64,000 bases of DNA from Bacteroidales bacterium (GCA_017620015.1 JAFZRE010000014.1:1-64000), one strand, 5' to 3'. Numbered from the stretch's first letter, positions 1-8,143 are shown. Numbers and translations: made by a program. Notes: generated by a model not told the origin, from the letters alone.

Positions 1-2
1 AG

Positions 3-1502
3 GGCTACAATGCAAGCGGAAACTCGGTTTGGTCGGCAGTATGGAATTTCAGCACTCAGGATTGCCAGCAACCTACTGGCGAAACATCGGCTACGGCTTG
101 CGGTTCGTACCTGTGGCACGGCACAACCTACACCGAATCGGGCAATTATACTATAACTGTTCCCCAGTCCAACGGTTGCGATTCTGTGTTGACCTTGCAT
201 TTAACAATCAACCATCCGCAGGCAGAAAATATCGAAGCAACTGCTTGCAGTTCCTACGAGTGGGACGGGCAAACTTACACCGAAAGCGGCACTTACGACA
301 AGACTTTCACCGCTTCTAATGGTTGTGATTCAGTTGTTACCCTGCATCTGACTATCAACCATCCGCAGACTGGACTTGTAGAGGTCACCGCTTGCGATTC
401 TTACGAATGGAATGGCGAAACCTATACCGAAAGTGGTACATACGACAAGACTTTCACTGCATCAAATGGTTGTGATTCTGTTGTCACCTTGCATTTGACA
501 ATAAACGAATCGCCAACACGCGATTTTACCGCAGTTGCTTGTGGCAGTTATTTGTGGAACAATCAAACATATACCGAATCTGGAAATTATGAGCAAACGA
601 TTTCATCCGACAGCGGTTGCGATTCTGTTGTTACCCTGCATCTGACTATCAACCATCCGCAGACAGAAAATATTGAAGCCTCGGCCTGCGATTCCTACGA
701 ATGGAATGGCGAAACCTACACCGAAAGCGGCACATACGACAAGACTTTCACCGCTTCAAATGGCTGTGATTCCGTTGTTACCTTGCATTTGACAATCAAT
801 CATCCGCAGACAGAACTTGTCGAAGCCACGGCTTGCAGTTCCTACGAATGGAATGGCGAAACCTATACCGAAAGTGGCACATACGACAAGACTTTCACCG
901 CTTCAAATGGTTGCGACAGCATTGTAACACTGCATTTGACTATCAACCATCCGCAGACAGGGCTTGCAGAAGCCACGGCTTGCGATTCTTACGAATGGAA
1001 CGGCGAAACCTACACCGAAAGCGGTACATACGAAAAGACTTTCACCGCTTCAAACGGTTGCGATTCGGTTGTTACATTGCAACTGACAATAAACGAATCC
1101 GTTCAATACAGTTTCACCGAAACCGCCACAAGCCCCTACACTTGGAACGGCACCGAGTACACCGAAACAGGCGACTATACGCAGAATTTCACGGCAGAAA
1201 ACGGTTGTGATTCAATCGTTACACTTCACCTGAACATTCTGTCTGGCATTTCCGACATCGACAATTCCGCAATTACCATTTTCCCTAACCCAACCAGCGA
1301 CATTCTCAACATAACATCCACGGAAACAATTTCCGAAATTGAGATTGTGAATGTGATGGGGCAGGTTGTTTACCGCAAGGAGATAAACGGAGAGAATGCG
1401 GTTTGCGATGTGGAAGGATTGACGGCAGGTGTTTATGTCGTGAGAATTTTCGGAACTGACACTAACTCTATCTTGGAACAGCGAAAGGTTGTAAAGAATT
1501 AA
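3..1502 (+). CDS. T9SS-exported repeat protein, 3' part of a larger gene
   Basis: The frame is open from the window edge, so the true start lies upstream; 499 residues are visible. The first ~18 residues resemble the end of a fibronectin-III-like domain (SVWSAVWNF). Eight repeats of 49 residues follow, each with a core such as ACDSYEWNGETYTESG and a closing NGCDSVVTLHLTI. Each repeat carries two cysteines, but the last has lost the first one. The final ~85 residues form a type A T9SS sorting domain (IFPNPTSDILNI, then GLTAGVYVVRIF). Known for the family: this domain directs passage across the outer membrane and is then removed or used for surface attachment. Inference: a surface adhesin or stalk-like protein built of disulfide-pinned beta modules. 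The role is unknown, and near-identical repeats could have been collapsed in assembly. Confidence 0.85.
   Translation, partial: GYNASGNSVWSAVWNFSTQDCQQPTGETSATACGSYLWHGTTYTESGNYTITVPQSNGCDSVLTLHLTINHPQAENIEATACSSYEWDGQTYTESGTYDKTFTASNGCDSVVTLHLTINHPQTGLVEVTACDSYEWNGETYTESGTYDKTFTASNGCDSVVTLHLTINESPTRDFTAVACGSYLWNNQTYTESGNYEQTISSDSGCDSVVTLHLTINHPQTENIEASACDSYEWNGETYTESGTYDKTFTASNGCDSVVTLHLTINHPQTELVEATACSSYEWNGETYTESGTYDKTFTASNGCDSIVTLHLTINHPQTGLAEATACDSYEWNGETYTESGTYEKTFTASNGCDSVVTLQLTINESVQYSFTETATSPYTWNGTEYTETGDYTQNFTAENGCDSIVTLHLNILSGISDIDNSAITIFPNPTSDILNITSTETISEIEIVNVMGQVVYRKEINGENAVCDVEGLTAGVYVVRIFGTDTNSILEQRKVVKN
93..1247 (+). repeat. Eight in-frame 147-bp repeats
   Basis: Units begin at 93, 240, 387, 534, 681, 828, 975 and 1122, exactly 147 bp (49 codons) apart; the last is cut to 42 codons. 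Units at 240, 387, 681, 828 and 975 are nearly identical at the DNA level. Units at 93, 534 and 1122 are the most divergent. This pattern suggests recent duplication or gene conversion of a central unit, with older units at the edges. Confidence 0.9.
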
Positions 1503-1904
1503 ATTGGGATTGAAGACTTGGGATTTTAGATTTACGATTTGGCTGACAAGATGTAATGGGATTTACGATTGAATTATTAATCGTATCAGATAAAATTGGA
1601 CGGTCACAACCCGTCCTTTTTTCTTCATCCCATTCGTTAATCCGTTATCCCCTTATCCCGCTATCCCGCACATCCTTCGTCCCTACAGGCGTTACGGGCA
1701 CTACAGGCGTTACAGCCCCTAATCCTCATTTCGCCCCTACAGCCGTTAATCATCATTTTGGCACTACAGCCACTATTGCCCTTACATCCCCTACATCCTA
1801 ATTTCCCTCCACTACTACCTCCACTAAAACCAACGCAGGTTATAAGGTATTCGTCCCTCATTCACTTGTACAGCAAAAAAATATGCCCAAGGGTATATGA
1901 AACT

Positions 1905-2152
1905 GGCTGAAAAAAATCTCCACCTTTAACCCCAACAAACCCACACAAAAAACCTGATACTTATCTCCCCTCGACATTCCCAACACACACCACCACAAGC
2001 AATATCGGGATGCCACACCCACAACACAACAACCCACACAGGGATGATGGTATGCCGATGTTGCTCACTCCACTTTCCTCTACTAATGTCGGGGAAGATT
2101 CATCAGTGTTTTCACCAACACTTTCCTACACTCAGGTAGTATTTTTTCGCCA
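1905..2152 (+). repeat. Diverged direct repeat, left copy
   Basis: Contains ggctgaaaaaaatctccacc (from 1905) and ggtagtattttttcgcca (2135-2152). Both recur in the same order, more tightly packed, at 3275-3323. The two copies bracket about 1.1 kb of non-coding sequence. Confidence 0.55.
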
Positions 2153-2868
2153 GCCCTTGTGCATACCGCCATCACACTACACACTTGCGCTCCAGTGAGT
2201 GCTCGTTTGTGTGCGTGCTGTCTTTTTTTCTGCTGTAAACGCTCATTCAGTCCTCATCCGTGCTTTCCCTTGCCCCCAAACCCCTCTAAGGTAAATATTT
2301 AATAATGGGGGCAAGCCGCACTATATGTTTGTGCTCGCCTGCGGGTCACTCGGGCTAATCGGGGTGTCATAGTTTTTGCAGTTCTTGGTGCTTTTCCCAC
2401 CCTTTTCAGCGGTTGTGTAGGTGTGTCGCTTCTTTCGTCCCTCTATCCGCTCCCCACCACCACAATTTAAAAACCCAAGCAAGAGCAGTCATTCTTTCAC
2501 TCATTTCGTTCCGTGCCTACACTTCATTCACTCAATCATTCCTGCCCTTGCGAAAACCCCAAAAAGCACCTGCGAGGCAAAAAACTCCGCCACCCCTGCG
2601 TTTTCAAACGGAGTGCCCCAGAGCCCTCAATCACCCTCCGCAACAACCTAAGCAGTTCTTCGGGCTTCTTCTGTGCCACCCCCTCGTTCCGCTCGCGACG
2701 GCTCGCGCCTCTCACTGCGGCAGGCAGGTCAGTTTCTCCACTCCGTTACGCAAACTGCCCACCTGCCTCCGTTCGGCTCAAGGCTGTATAACCTGCGTTG
2801 TTTCCTCCACTACCTCCGCACCAAGCCCACCCACCACCCAATATAGCGGTTTGCAGTTGAATATCATT

Positions 2869-3113
2869 ATGCCGTTAAATAACCCTAATCTCGTTAAAGC
2901 TGTTAAGGACACTATCATAATGTCAATATGCCGTTAAATCCTTATCTCGTTATCGTCGTTAAAATCGTCTCCAACCTTAATTGTCGTTACAGCCGTTATT
3001 GTCATTATTTTTTTATGTGTCATCATGTCCTTATGTCGTTAAATCCTAATCTCGTTATCGTCGTTAAATCGTCCCCAACCTTAATTGTCGTTATGGTCGT
3101 TACAGCCCCTAAT
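2869..3113 (+). repeat. Cluster of CGTTA-rich direct repeats
   Basis: Two long copies (2928-2994 and 3033-3107) share blocks such as ctcgttatcgtcgttaaa and ccaaccttaattgtcgtta. A shorter third copy lies at 2869-2909. The copies differ by small substitutions and one insertion, as expected for an ageing minisatellite. No reading frame is kept between copies. Confidence 0.75.
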
Positions 3114-3274
3114 ATCATTCCGTCATTGCCTCACAACTTTTCACCTCTCGTTCATTTCGTTACGAAATCCGTACAAGGAAATTCGTAATACATTACATCC
3201 AAAATCAAAAACTAAAAGGAAACGGCAAAATTAGGTCGTTCCGCGCCCAAAAACAAGGTCAAGCCCTAAAGGGT

Positions 3275-3323
3275 GGCTGATAAAAAAATCTCCACACCTT
3301 CGGGTAGTATTTTTTTCTCGCCA
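3275..3323 (+). repeat. Diverged direct repeat, right copy
   Basis: Partner of the segment at 1905-2152: ggctgataaaaaaatctcca is followed by ggtagtatttttttctcgcca. It lies about 180 bp before the DUF6943 gene. Confidence 0.55.
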
Positions 3324-3505
3324 ATCTTGTTCTGTGCGCTCCACTTTCCCTTTTTATAACAGCCGTTCCTTTTGCATTTTTTCTTTTTTCAGAGTGTGAT
3401 GTTGCTTGCGCGGCGTAGTGTGCCGTCGTAGTTCGTGCCGTGGTGCGACAAGCAACAGGGAGTTATCCCATTTTTCATCAGTACTAACCAAAAAATTTCA
3501 ACAAA

Positions 3506-3913
3506 ATGAAAAATTCACACATTCAGGTAAAAACCTATCAGGGCAATCAGCAGCCCAATGCAGTTTATGTTTTGTCACGCGGATTAAATTCGGGAAAACC
3601 TCTCGATGTCCCTTGTCCCAACTGTTATCAGATTCTCACGCCAGATCCCAGGCAGGCGAAAGCGGTTGCCCGTATTTTGTTTGAATCTGGAAACCTACGC
3701 CCACATCTCCATGGTTCGGTAATCGAGTTCGTCCGCATCGATGTCTATCGCTCCCAGTTCACCCAGCTCTGGGAAACTTTGGATGCCGAGCGTATCTCTG
3801 CGGTCACCGCCAAACTCGATGCCATTGATAAGTATCTGGCAAACCTCGCCGGCCAATTACAGAAAGTCAAGCAGCTCCGACACCATCTTGCCATCTCTGC
3901 CTTAATGCCGTAA
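3506..3913 (+). CDS. DUF6943-like family protein
   Basis: 135 residues, no signal peptide. The N-terminal half carries a conserved-looking core, VYVLSRGLNSGKPLDVPCPN, followed by HLHGSVIEFVRI near residue 70. From memory this matches a small family of unknown function (DUF6943) found in Bacteroidota accessory regions; the name was not checked. The C-terminal third is helical and Leu/Lys-rich (AKLDAIDKYLANLAGQLQKV), probably a coiled coil. The PCPNCY segment has a CxxC-like spacing, but only one such pair is present, so a zinc site is not supported. Start: the only in-frame ATG, 83 bp after a short G-rich stretch. It precedes the DUF6266 genes but is separated from them by a promoter at 3991-4022. 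Confidence 0.7.
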   Translation: MKNSHIQVKTYQGNQQPNAVYVLSRGLNSGKPLDVPCPNCYQILTPDPRQAKAVARILFESGNLRPHLHGSVIEFVRIDVYRSQFTQLWETLDAERISAVTAKLDAIDKYLANLAGQLQKVKQLRHHLAISALMP

Positions 3914-3990
3914 CCAATCGGCATTTTTTTCACAAAACAACAGGCATTTTGTTCTGTAGAAAAAAAATAGTTGATAAAAATCAAATATTT

Positions 3991-4022
3991 TTTTGACATA
4001 TATCATATATGTATTATCTTTG
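3991..4022 (+). promoter_or_regulatory. Promoter with embedded palindrome, DUF6266 operon
   Basis: A -33 element TTTTG (3991-3995) and a -7 element TATCTTTG (4015-4022) are 19 nt apart, matching the Bacteroidota consensus. The spacer holds a perfect palindrome, ACATATA-tca-TATATGT (3996-4012), exactly where a repressor would block polymerase. Confidence 0.75.
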
Positions 4023-4051
4023 CGACGGATAAGGTTCTGACGGGTATCACC

Positions 4052-4080
4052 TCCGTACCAAGTCCGTACCAAGTCCGTAT
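4052..4080 (+). repeat. 11-bp tandem repeat in the DUF6266 leader
   Basis: Two exact copies of tccgtaccaag (4052-4062, 4063-4073) plus a partial third. The period of 11 bp is about one helical turn. The repeat sits in the transcribed leader, 60-90 bp before the first DUF6266 start codon. Confidence 0.7.
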
Positions 4081-4141
4081 TTTTGTCAATTAAAACCTTT
4101 ATTATTTTTTTTATTGGAGGCAACATTAAAACCTTTTTATC

Positions 4142-4822
4142 ATGGGAAAAATTAAACAAGGAATCCTAGGCGGATTTTCCGGCAAGGTCGGAACCGTCGT
4201 AGGTGGAGCGTGGAAGGGCATCGACTATATGAGGTCGCTTGCAACTTCTGTTTCGAATCCAAAAACCAGTGCACAGATGGCAGTTCGAACTAATTTCAGT
4301 ACGATTGCCAGTATTATGTCAAAGGCCAACCTTCTGCTGAAAGAATCCAACTGGCGACAGGCAAAGAAGCAGTCTGCTTTTAATGCAGGTGTCCGCATCA
4401 ACTACAAGAACGCCGTTGTCGATGGCGTAATCGACATGGAAAGGCTTTTATTCGGAGAGTTTTCATTGTCCGAGCTTACTGGTCTTGAAGCGGAATTTGT
4501 GCCTGATGGCACCGACTTAATCCTGAATGCCACTTGGACCAACGATGCAAACGATGAAACATCATTCGCCGATGACCAGGTAGCAGTTGCTATCGTCAAA
4601 GTTCCTGCCGATGGCGGTATGGACGATGTGATTATCGACTACCTCAACTACAAGCGAGAAGACGAGCAGCTTCGTATGTTCATCGGTCTGGTTGAGTCAT
4701 TCACACCGGGCGACAAATTCTACGCCTATGTCGGTGTCGGTCGCAATCCGCGCAACCCGCGCGAGGTCATCAACATCCCTGCAAGGAATGTTATCAAGTT
4801 CCGCGCATCAAAGACTATCTAA
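4142..4822 (+). CDS. DUF6266 family protein, copy 1
   Basis: 226 residues. The N-terminus (GILGGFSGKVGTVVGGAWKG, then YMRSLAT and NPKTSAQ) is the signature of DUF6266, a Bacteroidota family of unknown function. A middle region rich in Asp follows, and the C-terminus ends in a beta-type stretch with FYAYVGVGRNPRNPREV. No signal peptide or membrane segment is visible. An unusual Shine-Dalgarno-like ggagg lies at about 4116-4120, rather far (20+ nt) from the ATG. It is first of three tandem paralogues (gaps 21 and 16 bp), so they are one operon. It is closely similar to the third copy along its whole length, so that pair duplicated later than the middle copy diverged. Confidence 0.85.
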   Translation: MGKIKQGILGGFSGKVGTVVGGAWKGIDYMRSLATSVSNPKTSAQMAVRTNFSTIASIMSKANLLLKESNWRQAKKQSAFNAGVRINYKNAVVDGVIDMERLLFGEFSLSELTGLEAEFVPDGTDLILNATWTNDANDETSFADDQVAVAIVKVPADGGMDDVIIDYLNYKREDEQLRMFIGLVESFTPGDKFYAYVGVGRNPRNPREVINIPARNVIKFRASKTI

Positions 4823-4843
4823 CAACCTGTAAATCTTAACTAT

Positions 4844-5641
4844 ATGGCTACGATTAGAAATGGTGTATTAGGTGGTTTCAATGGCAAGGTTGGTGATGTC
4901 ATCGGACAAAACTACGCAGGTGTTTCTACAATGCGAGCAGTGCCCAAATATGTTAGCAACCCAAGAACTCCAGCACAGCAACGCCATCGCAGAAGGATGG
5001 CGCTTGCTGGTTCTTTTTTGTCCGCATTCAACAGAGGGCTTTCCTTCTCATCTTGGAACAAGAATGCAATCAAAAATTCATTTAACAACGCACTCCGTTA
5101 CAATTTGAAGTATTTTGATTTGGACGAATCCGGCAAGTTATTAACCGATTTGTTTTCATTGAAATTGGGCGAATATGTTGGTGAGCCTCTGTTTAATGCC
5201 AAGATTTCTATTAACGACTTGGAAGAGGAGCAGGAGTATATTAGTGGAACATTGTCTTGGGACAACAAGATTGAAACGCCTTGGATGTCTCCAAATGATT
5301 CAATCATATTGTTTGCTGTTCAAGAAATATCCAAAGGCGATTACAAGCCATTGTTTTGTGATGTTCTGGACAACGAGAGGGGCAAAGGTTCTGCAAGCAT
5401 AATGATTCCTTGCGGTCTTGATGTTGATACTGGTACAATCATTTATTTCACGGTTGCAGTTGTCGCGGAATGCATGGTCAGAACGGGGCACAATCCCCAG
5501 AAGCCATCGGAAGTAATAAAGATTCCGGCAAAGAACATCAGGAAAAATACAAGTATAACCATTCCTGCTCACAATATACCGGCTTTCAAGCCTGCAGGTA
5601 GTTTTGTAAAAGAGGTAAAACGAAATCATAATATTAACTAA
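4844..5641 (+). CDS. DUF6266 family protein, divergent copy 2
   Basis: 265 residues. It keeps the family's N-terminal pattern (GVLGGFNGKVGDVIG, NPRTPAQ) and the C-terminal GHNPQKPSEVIKIPAKN found in its neighbours. The centre is different, and a 25-residue Lys/Asn-rich tail follows. An RHRRRM basic patch near residue 50 replaces the equivalent segment of copies 1 and 3. It is richer in A+T codons than copy 1. Keeping a divergent copy between two near-twins suggests distinct roles, for example subunits of one hetero-oligomer (inference only). Confidence 0.85.
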   Translation: MATIRNGVLGGFNGKVGDVIGQNYAGVSTMRAVPKYVSNPRTPAQQRHRRRMALAGSFLSAFNRGLSFSSWNKNAIKNSFNNALRYNLKYFDLDESGKLLTDLFSLKLGEYVGEPLFNAKISINDLEEEQEYISGTLSWDNKIETPWMSPNDSIILFAVQEISKGDYKPLFCDVLDNERGKGSASIMIPCGLDVDTGTIIYFTVAVVAECMVRTGHNPQKPSEVIKIPAKNIRKNTSITIPAHNIPAFKPAGSFVKEVKRNHNIN

Positions 5642-5657
5642 TAAAAATTATCATATC

Positions 5658-6362
5658 ATGGGAAAGATTAAGAAAGGTATTCTGGGAGGTTTCTCAGGAA
5701 AAACCGGAACCGTAGTTGGTGGTTCTTGGAAAGGCATTGATTATATGCGTTCTCTGGCAACATCGGTTGCCAATCCAAAGACTAGCGCACAGGTAACTGT
5801 AAGGTCTAACTTCAAGACCCTAGTAGAAATTATGTCAAAGGTCAATCCAGTACTGAAGGCAAGCGACTGGAACCAGGCAAAGAAGCAATCTGCCTTCAAT
5901 GCTGCAGTTCGCATCAATTACGACAATGCCATTGTTGACGATGCCATTGACTTCGAACGGCTATCTTTCGGGGAATTTACAAGGGCTGGTCTTACGGACC
6001 TTCACGCAGCTTTTGAGAATGACGAAACCAATTTCTCCCTAGACTTAACTTGGGTTAACGATGCCGATGGCAGTGTCTCATTTGCCGATGATATGGTTGT
6101 GGTTGTTATCGTTAGGACATCTGCAGATGGTAACTATGAAGAATCCACAATAAATTATCTCGATGCAAAGAGAGAAGACGAGCAGCTTCATATATCCATT
6201 GGACTGGTAGAATCGTTTGATGATGGCGATACCTTCTATGCCTATGTGGGAGCAGGTCACAATCCTAAGAAGCCGAAGGAAATCATCAACATTCCAGCGA
6301 AGAATGTTGTTAGGTTTAGTGCTGCGGCATCCCTGCGTAGAGCAGTCAATGCCGGACATTGA
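5658..6362 (+). CDS. DUF6266 family protein, copy 3
   Basis: 234 residues, near-twin of copy 1. They share GILGGFSGK, GTVVGG, WKGIDYMRSLATSV and QAKKQSAFNA, and near the end FYAYVGAGHNPKKPKEIINI. A short extra tail (SLRRAVNAGH) is present. It is last in the operon and is followed 45 bp later by a strong terminator hairpin. Function unknown, and nothing in the sequence suggests an enzyme. Confidence 0.85.
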   Translation: MGKIKKGILGGFSGKTGTVVGGSWKGIDYMRSLATSVANPKTSAQVTVRSNFKTLVEIMSKVNPVLKASDWNQAKKQSAFNAAVRINYDNAIVDDAIDFERLSFGEFTRAGLTDLHAAFENDETNFSLDLTWVNDADGSVSFADDMVVVVIVRTSADGNYEESTINYLDAKREDEQLHISIGLVESFDDGDTFYAYVGAGHNPKKPKEIINIPAKNVVRFSAAASLRRAVNAGH

Positions 6363-6407
6363 TGTCAGACAATTTGCATCTCGGCCATAAATTATTTTGT
6401 TTTTTGC

Positions 6408-6436
6408 AGCCACTCATTTTTTGAGTGGCTTTTTTA
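6408..6436 (+). terminator. Rho-independent terminator of the DUF6266 operon
   Basis: Perfect 9-bp stem agccactca / tgagtggct with a T-rich loop, followed by six T. Confidence 0.9.
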
Positions 6437-6484
6437 TTATCTTTGCGCAGTTGAATCAATATTTCAACGAGTTAATATCAGAAG

Positions 6485-6512
6485 TCAGCCACTGTTGTGG
6501 CTGGCTTTTTTT
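6485..6512 (+). terminator. Second terminator-like hairpin
   Basis: Stem cagccac / gtggctg with a 4-nt loop, then a run of seven T. It reuses the stem sequence of the hairpin 75 bp upstream. A TATCTTTG element at 6438-6445 lies between them, so a ~65-nt transcript is possible; no good -33 element is present. Confidence 0.7.
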
Positions 6513-6554
6513 ATTCATTGCGTTTCATATCATAAAAAAAATTCATCGAAATCC

Positions 6555-6576
6555 GTGGTGCGATTGTGGTGCGATT
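6555..6576 (+). repeat. 11-bp tandem repeat beside tRNA-Gln
   Basis: Two exact copies of gtggtgcgatt (6555-6565, 6566-6576), 57 bp beyond the 3' end of tRNA-Gln. Same 11-bp period as the different repeat at 4052-4080. Confidence 0.7.
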
Positions 6577-6632
6577 TACCAAAACAAAAATCGCAAGCAC
6601 CTGATTTTTAGATACTTGCGATTTATATCCAG

Positions 6633-6703
6633 TTGCCCAATCAGGACTCGAACCCGAACTATCAGAGCCAGAATCTGGGATGCTACCATTACACCATTGG
6701 GCA
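6633..6703 (-). tRNA. tRNA-Gln (anticodon CUG)
   Basis: Read on the minus strand, the 7-bp acceptor stem TGCCCAA / TTGGGCA is followed by discriminator A. The D loop has AATGGTA, the anticodon loop is TTCTGGC (anticodon CTG), and the T arm is TCGGG-TTCGAGT-CCTGA. CCA is not encoded. Its 3' end faces the accessory block at 3.5-6.6 kb, the usual side for element integration. Confidence 0.93.
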
Positions 6704-6715
6704 ATTTTGCGAGTG

Positions 6716-6723
6716 CAAAGGTA
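6716..6723 (-). promoter_or_regulatory. -7 element of tRNA-Gln
   Basis: TACCTTTG on the minus strand, 12 bp before the tRNA 5' end; this is the phylum's -7 consensus. The -33 element is weak. Confidence 0.7.
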
Positions 6724-6741
6724 CAACATTTTTTCTAATCA

Positions 6742-7335
6742 TCAATCAAAAATTTTAAAAAATGTTTTAAAAATTATTTTTACGTCAACACCAAAAGACA
6801 TATCATTGATATACTGCAAGTTAAGCTTCAACTTTGCTGGCATAACCTCGTCAATGTAAGTCTGCTCGGGATTGTCGGATTTAGCAAGAATGTCGTTTTC
6901 GTTGCGATACTCAATCGAAGCATAGTCGGTAATGCCCGGACGTACCGACAAAACCTTACGCTGTTCGTCGTTGTACATCTCCACGTACTTCGGTACTTCG
7001 GGACGGGGACCGACAAAACTCATATCGCCGACAAGAACATTTATCAGCTGCGGCAACTCGTCAATCTTGTACTTGCGAATGAAATAACCGACTTTCGTCA
7101 CACGATTGTCCTTTGAGCCTACCGTTAGCAAGCCCTTTTTGTCAGAATCTGGACGCATAGAACGGAATTTCAGAATCTTAAAGTTGCGAAAGTCCTTACC
7201 CACCCTAACCTGCTTGTAAAAAACACCGCCACGCGAAGTCGTCGCTACCAGCAATGCCACAATCAGGAACAACGGCGACAACACCAAAAGTCCTAAAAAT
7301 GAACAAAATATATCGAAAATACGCTTCATAACCAT
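6742..7335 (-). CDS. Polyprenyl-phosphate sugar-phosphate transferase
   Basis: 197 residues, a short monotopic phosphoglycosyl transferase (bacterial sugar transferase family, PglC-like core). These enzymes move a sugar-1-phosphate from a UDP-sugar to undecaprenyl phosphate at the inner membrane, starting a glycan. Visible: an N-terminal re-entrant helix with a Ser-Pro break (LVLSPLFLI), FKILKFRSM, the YKIDELPQL catalytic Asp-Glu pair near residue 93, and [11 protein letters not shown]. Larger WcaJ-type N-terminal domains are absent. A second Met two codons in (MKRIFDI) may be the true start. Five bp separate it from the upstream gene's stop, so the two are likely co-transcribed. Which glycan it starts cannot be told; a glycosyltransferase cluster is not adjacent. 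Confidence 0.9.
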   Translation of the reverse strand: MVMKRIFDIFCSFLGLLVLSPLFLIVALLVATTSRGGVFYKQVRVGKDFRNFKILKFRSMRPDSDKKGLLTVGSKDNRVTKVGYFIRKYKIDELPQLINVLVGDMSFVGPRPEVPKYVEMYNDEQRKVLSVRPGITDYASIEYRNENDILAKSDNPEQTYIDEVMPAKLKLNLQYINDMSFGVDVKIIFKTFFKIFD

Positions 7336-7340
7336 ACCTA

Positions 7341-8084
7341 TTATATTCTTATTCTTTTACGAGCAACCGCACGAACCATCAAATTTTGAGAAATCAGTCC
7401 CACCAACTGGCGAACCTGCTGGTTTATATCAGACATCTTTTCCTTGAAATCACTGTGTTTTATGGTAATGTCTATCTGCTGCTTGCCACCCAAAATCTCA
7501 ATATACACATGCGACAGGTACTTCTTGTGGTCAAACCAGATATTTTCCTCGCCAAAATCCTTGAACATCTGCTTTACAAGCGACTCTATTGTAATGACAT
7601 TCATCGAAATCAACTTTTCCTTCTTCCGCATTTCCAACCTCAAATCGTCAATGCTTTTCTTGAGTTTCTTTTCTATCTCCTGACGCACAATATCAACATT
7701 GCCAAGAAATTCCTGCATCTTATTATTTATGCTCAGAATAAAATCGCACGCATCATACATCGAGCATCTAAAATATATCGGTTTGTTCAAAACAATAGGC
7801 GACTTAACCCACAAGCTATAACAACTCCAATATGAATAAGTTTCTACGGCAAATGAAACATTAGACAAGATTACGGCCAAATATTTTGTTCCAAGTTTCA
7901 AGTTGGCATTTGGGATATTATTCCACATCAAGAAATTATACAACTCAACAAGAGTCGCTCTTTCCTGGCTCTTGCCTTCCATGAATTTAGAAGTGAAATC
8001 GTACAACTGATTAAAGACAATCTCCTTTTTAAGGTCTTCGTCAGTCGCACCCTTTTTCAGCATCTTGATGTAATCGTTTACCAT
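7341..8084 (-). CDS. Hypothetical protein
   Basis: 247 residues from ATG at 8084. A longer frame reaches 8132, but a TATTTTTG -7 element lies at about 8104-8111 on this strand, so the upstream codons would not be transcribed. No signal peptide, membrane helix or known motif is recognised. The middle (EIEKKLKKSIDDLRLEMRKKEKL region) is a likely coiled coil. The start resembles a small helical DUF (MVNDYIKMLKKGATDEDLKKE). It shares a transcript with the sugar transferase. Confidence 0.75.
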   Translation of the reverse strand: MVNDYIKMLKKGATDEDLKKEIVFNQLYDFTSKFMEGKSQERATLVELYNFLMWNNIPNANLKLGTKYLAVILSNVSFAVETYSYWSCYSLWVKSPIVLNKPIYFRCSMYDACDFILSINNKMQEFLGNVDIVRQEIEKKLKKSIDDLRLEMRKKEKLISMNVITIESLVKQMFKDFGEENIWFDHKKYLSHVYIEILGGKQQIDITIKHSDFKEKMSDINQQVRQLVGLISQNLMVRAVARKRIRI

Positions 8085-8112
8085 ATAGAACAAATTTCGA
8101 ACACAAAAATAC

Positions 8113-8143
8113 AAAAAAAGAGCCATATGCAAGCATACGGCTC
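8113..8143 (-). terminator. Terminator of the M13 peptidase transcript
   Basis: On the minus strand, a 10-bp stem GAGCCGTATG / CATATGGCTC (one G-U pair) with loop CTTG, then seven T. It separates the peptidase from the gene at 7341-8084. Confidence 0.88.

Larger units (their letters stand above)
1503..3505. other. 2-kb non-coding, G-poor repeat mosaic
   Basis: No credible gene is visible. The longest open frame (2413-2937) has a composition unlike any protein in the window. The plus strand is rich in C and T and poor in G over long stretches. Short motifs recur: a 16-mer reading cgttacagcccctaat occurs exactly at 1708-1723 and 3098-3113. Blocks of gttaaatcctaatctcgtta-type sequence recur at 2869-3107, and the ends (about 1905-2152 and 3275-3323) share diverged segments. 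The part just after the stop codon (1515-1585) holds the gattttagatttacgattt type of microrepeat also seen near 31130-31160. Confidence 0.6.

Noticed and set aside
833..1210. Overlapping 125-codon frame inside the repeat gene
   Set aside because: Shadow frame produced by the 147-bp repeats; the repeated MERRNLHRK-like sequence is an out-of-frame echo.
2413..2937. Open frame of 174 codons in the 2-kb intergenic tract
   Set aside because: Pro/Ser/His-rich composition typical of C-rich non-coding DNA, three overlapping frames open at once, no start context and no recognisable family.
2869..3113. Possible CRISPR array in the regular CGTTA repeats
   Set aside because: Only two to three copies, repeats are diverged and not separated by unique spacers of constant length, and no cas gene is in the window.
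6555..6632. attachment site with a duplicated tRNA-Gln 3' end
   Set aside because: I looked for a second copy of the tRNA 3' sequence (gcccaatcaggactcgaacc) towards 3.2-4.1 kb and found none, so element boundaries cannot be set.
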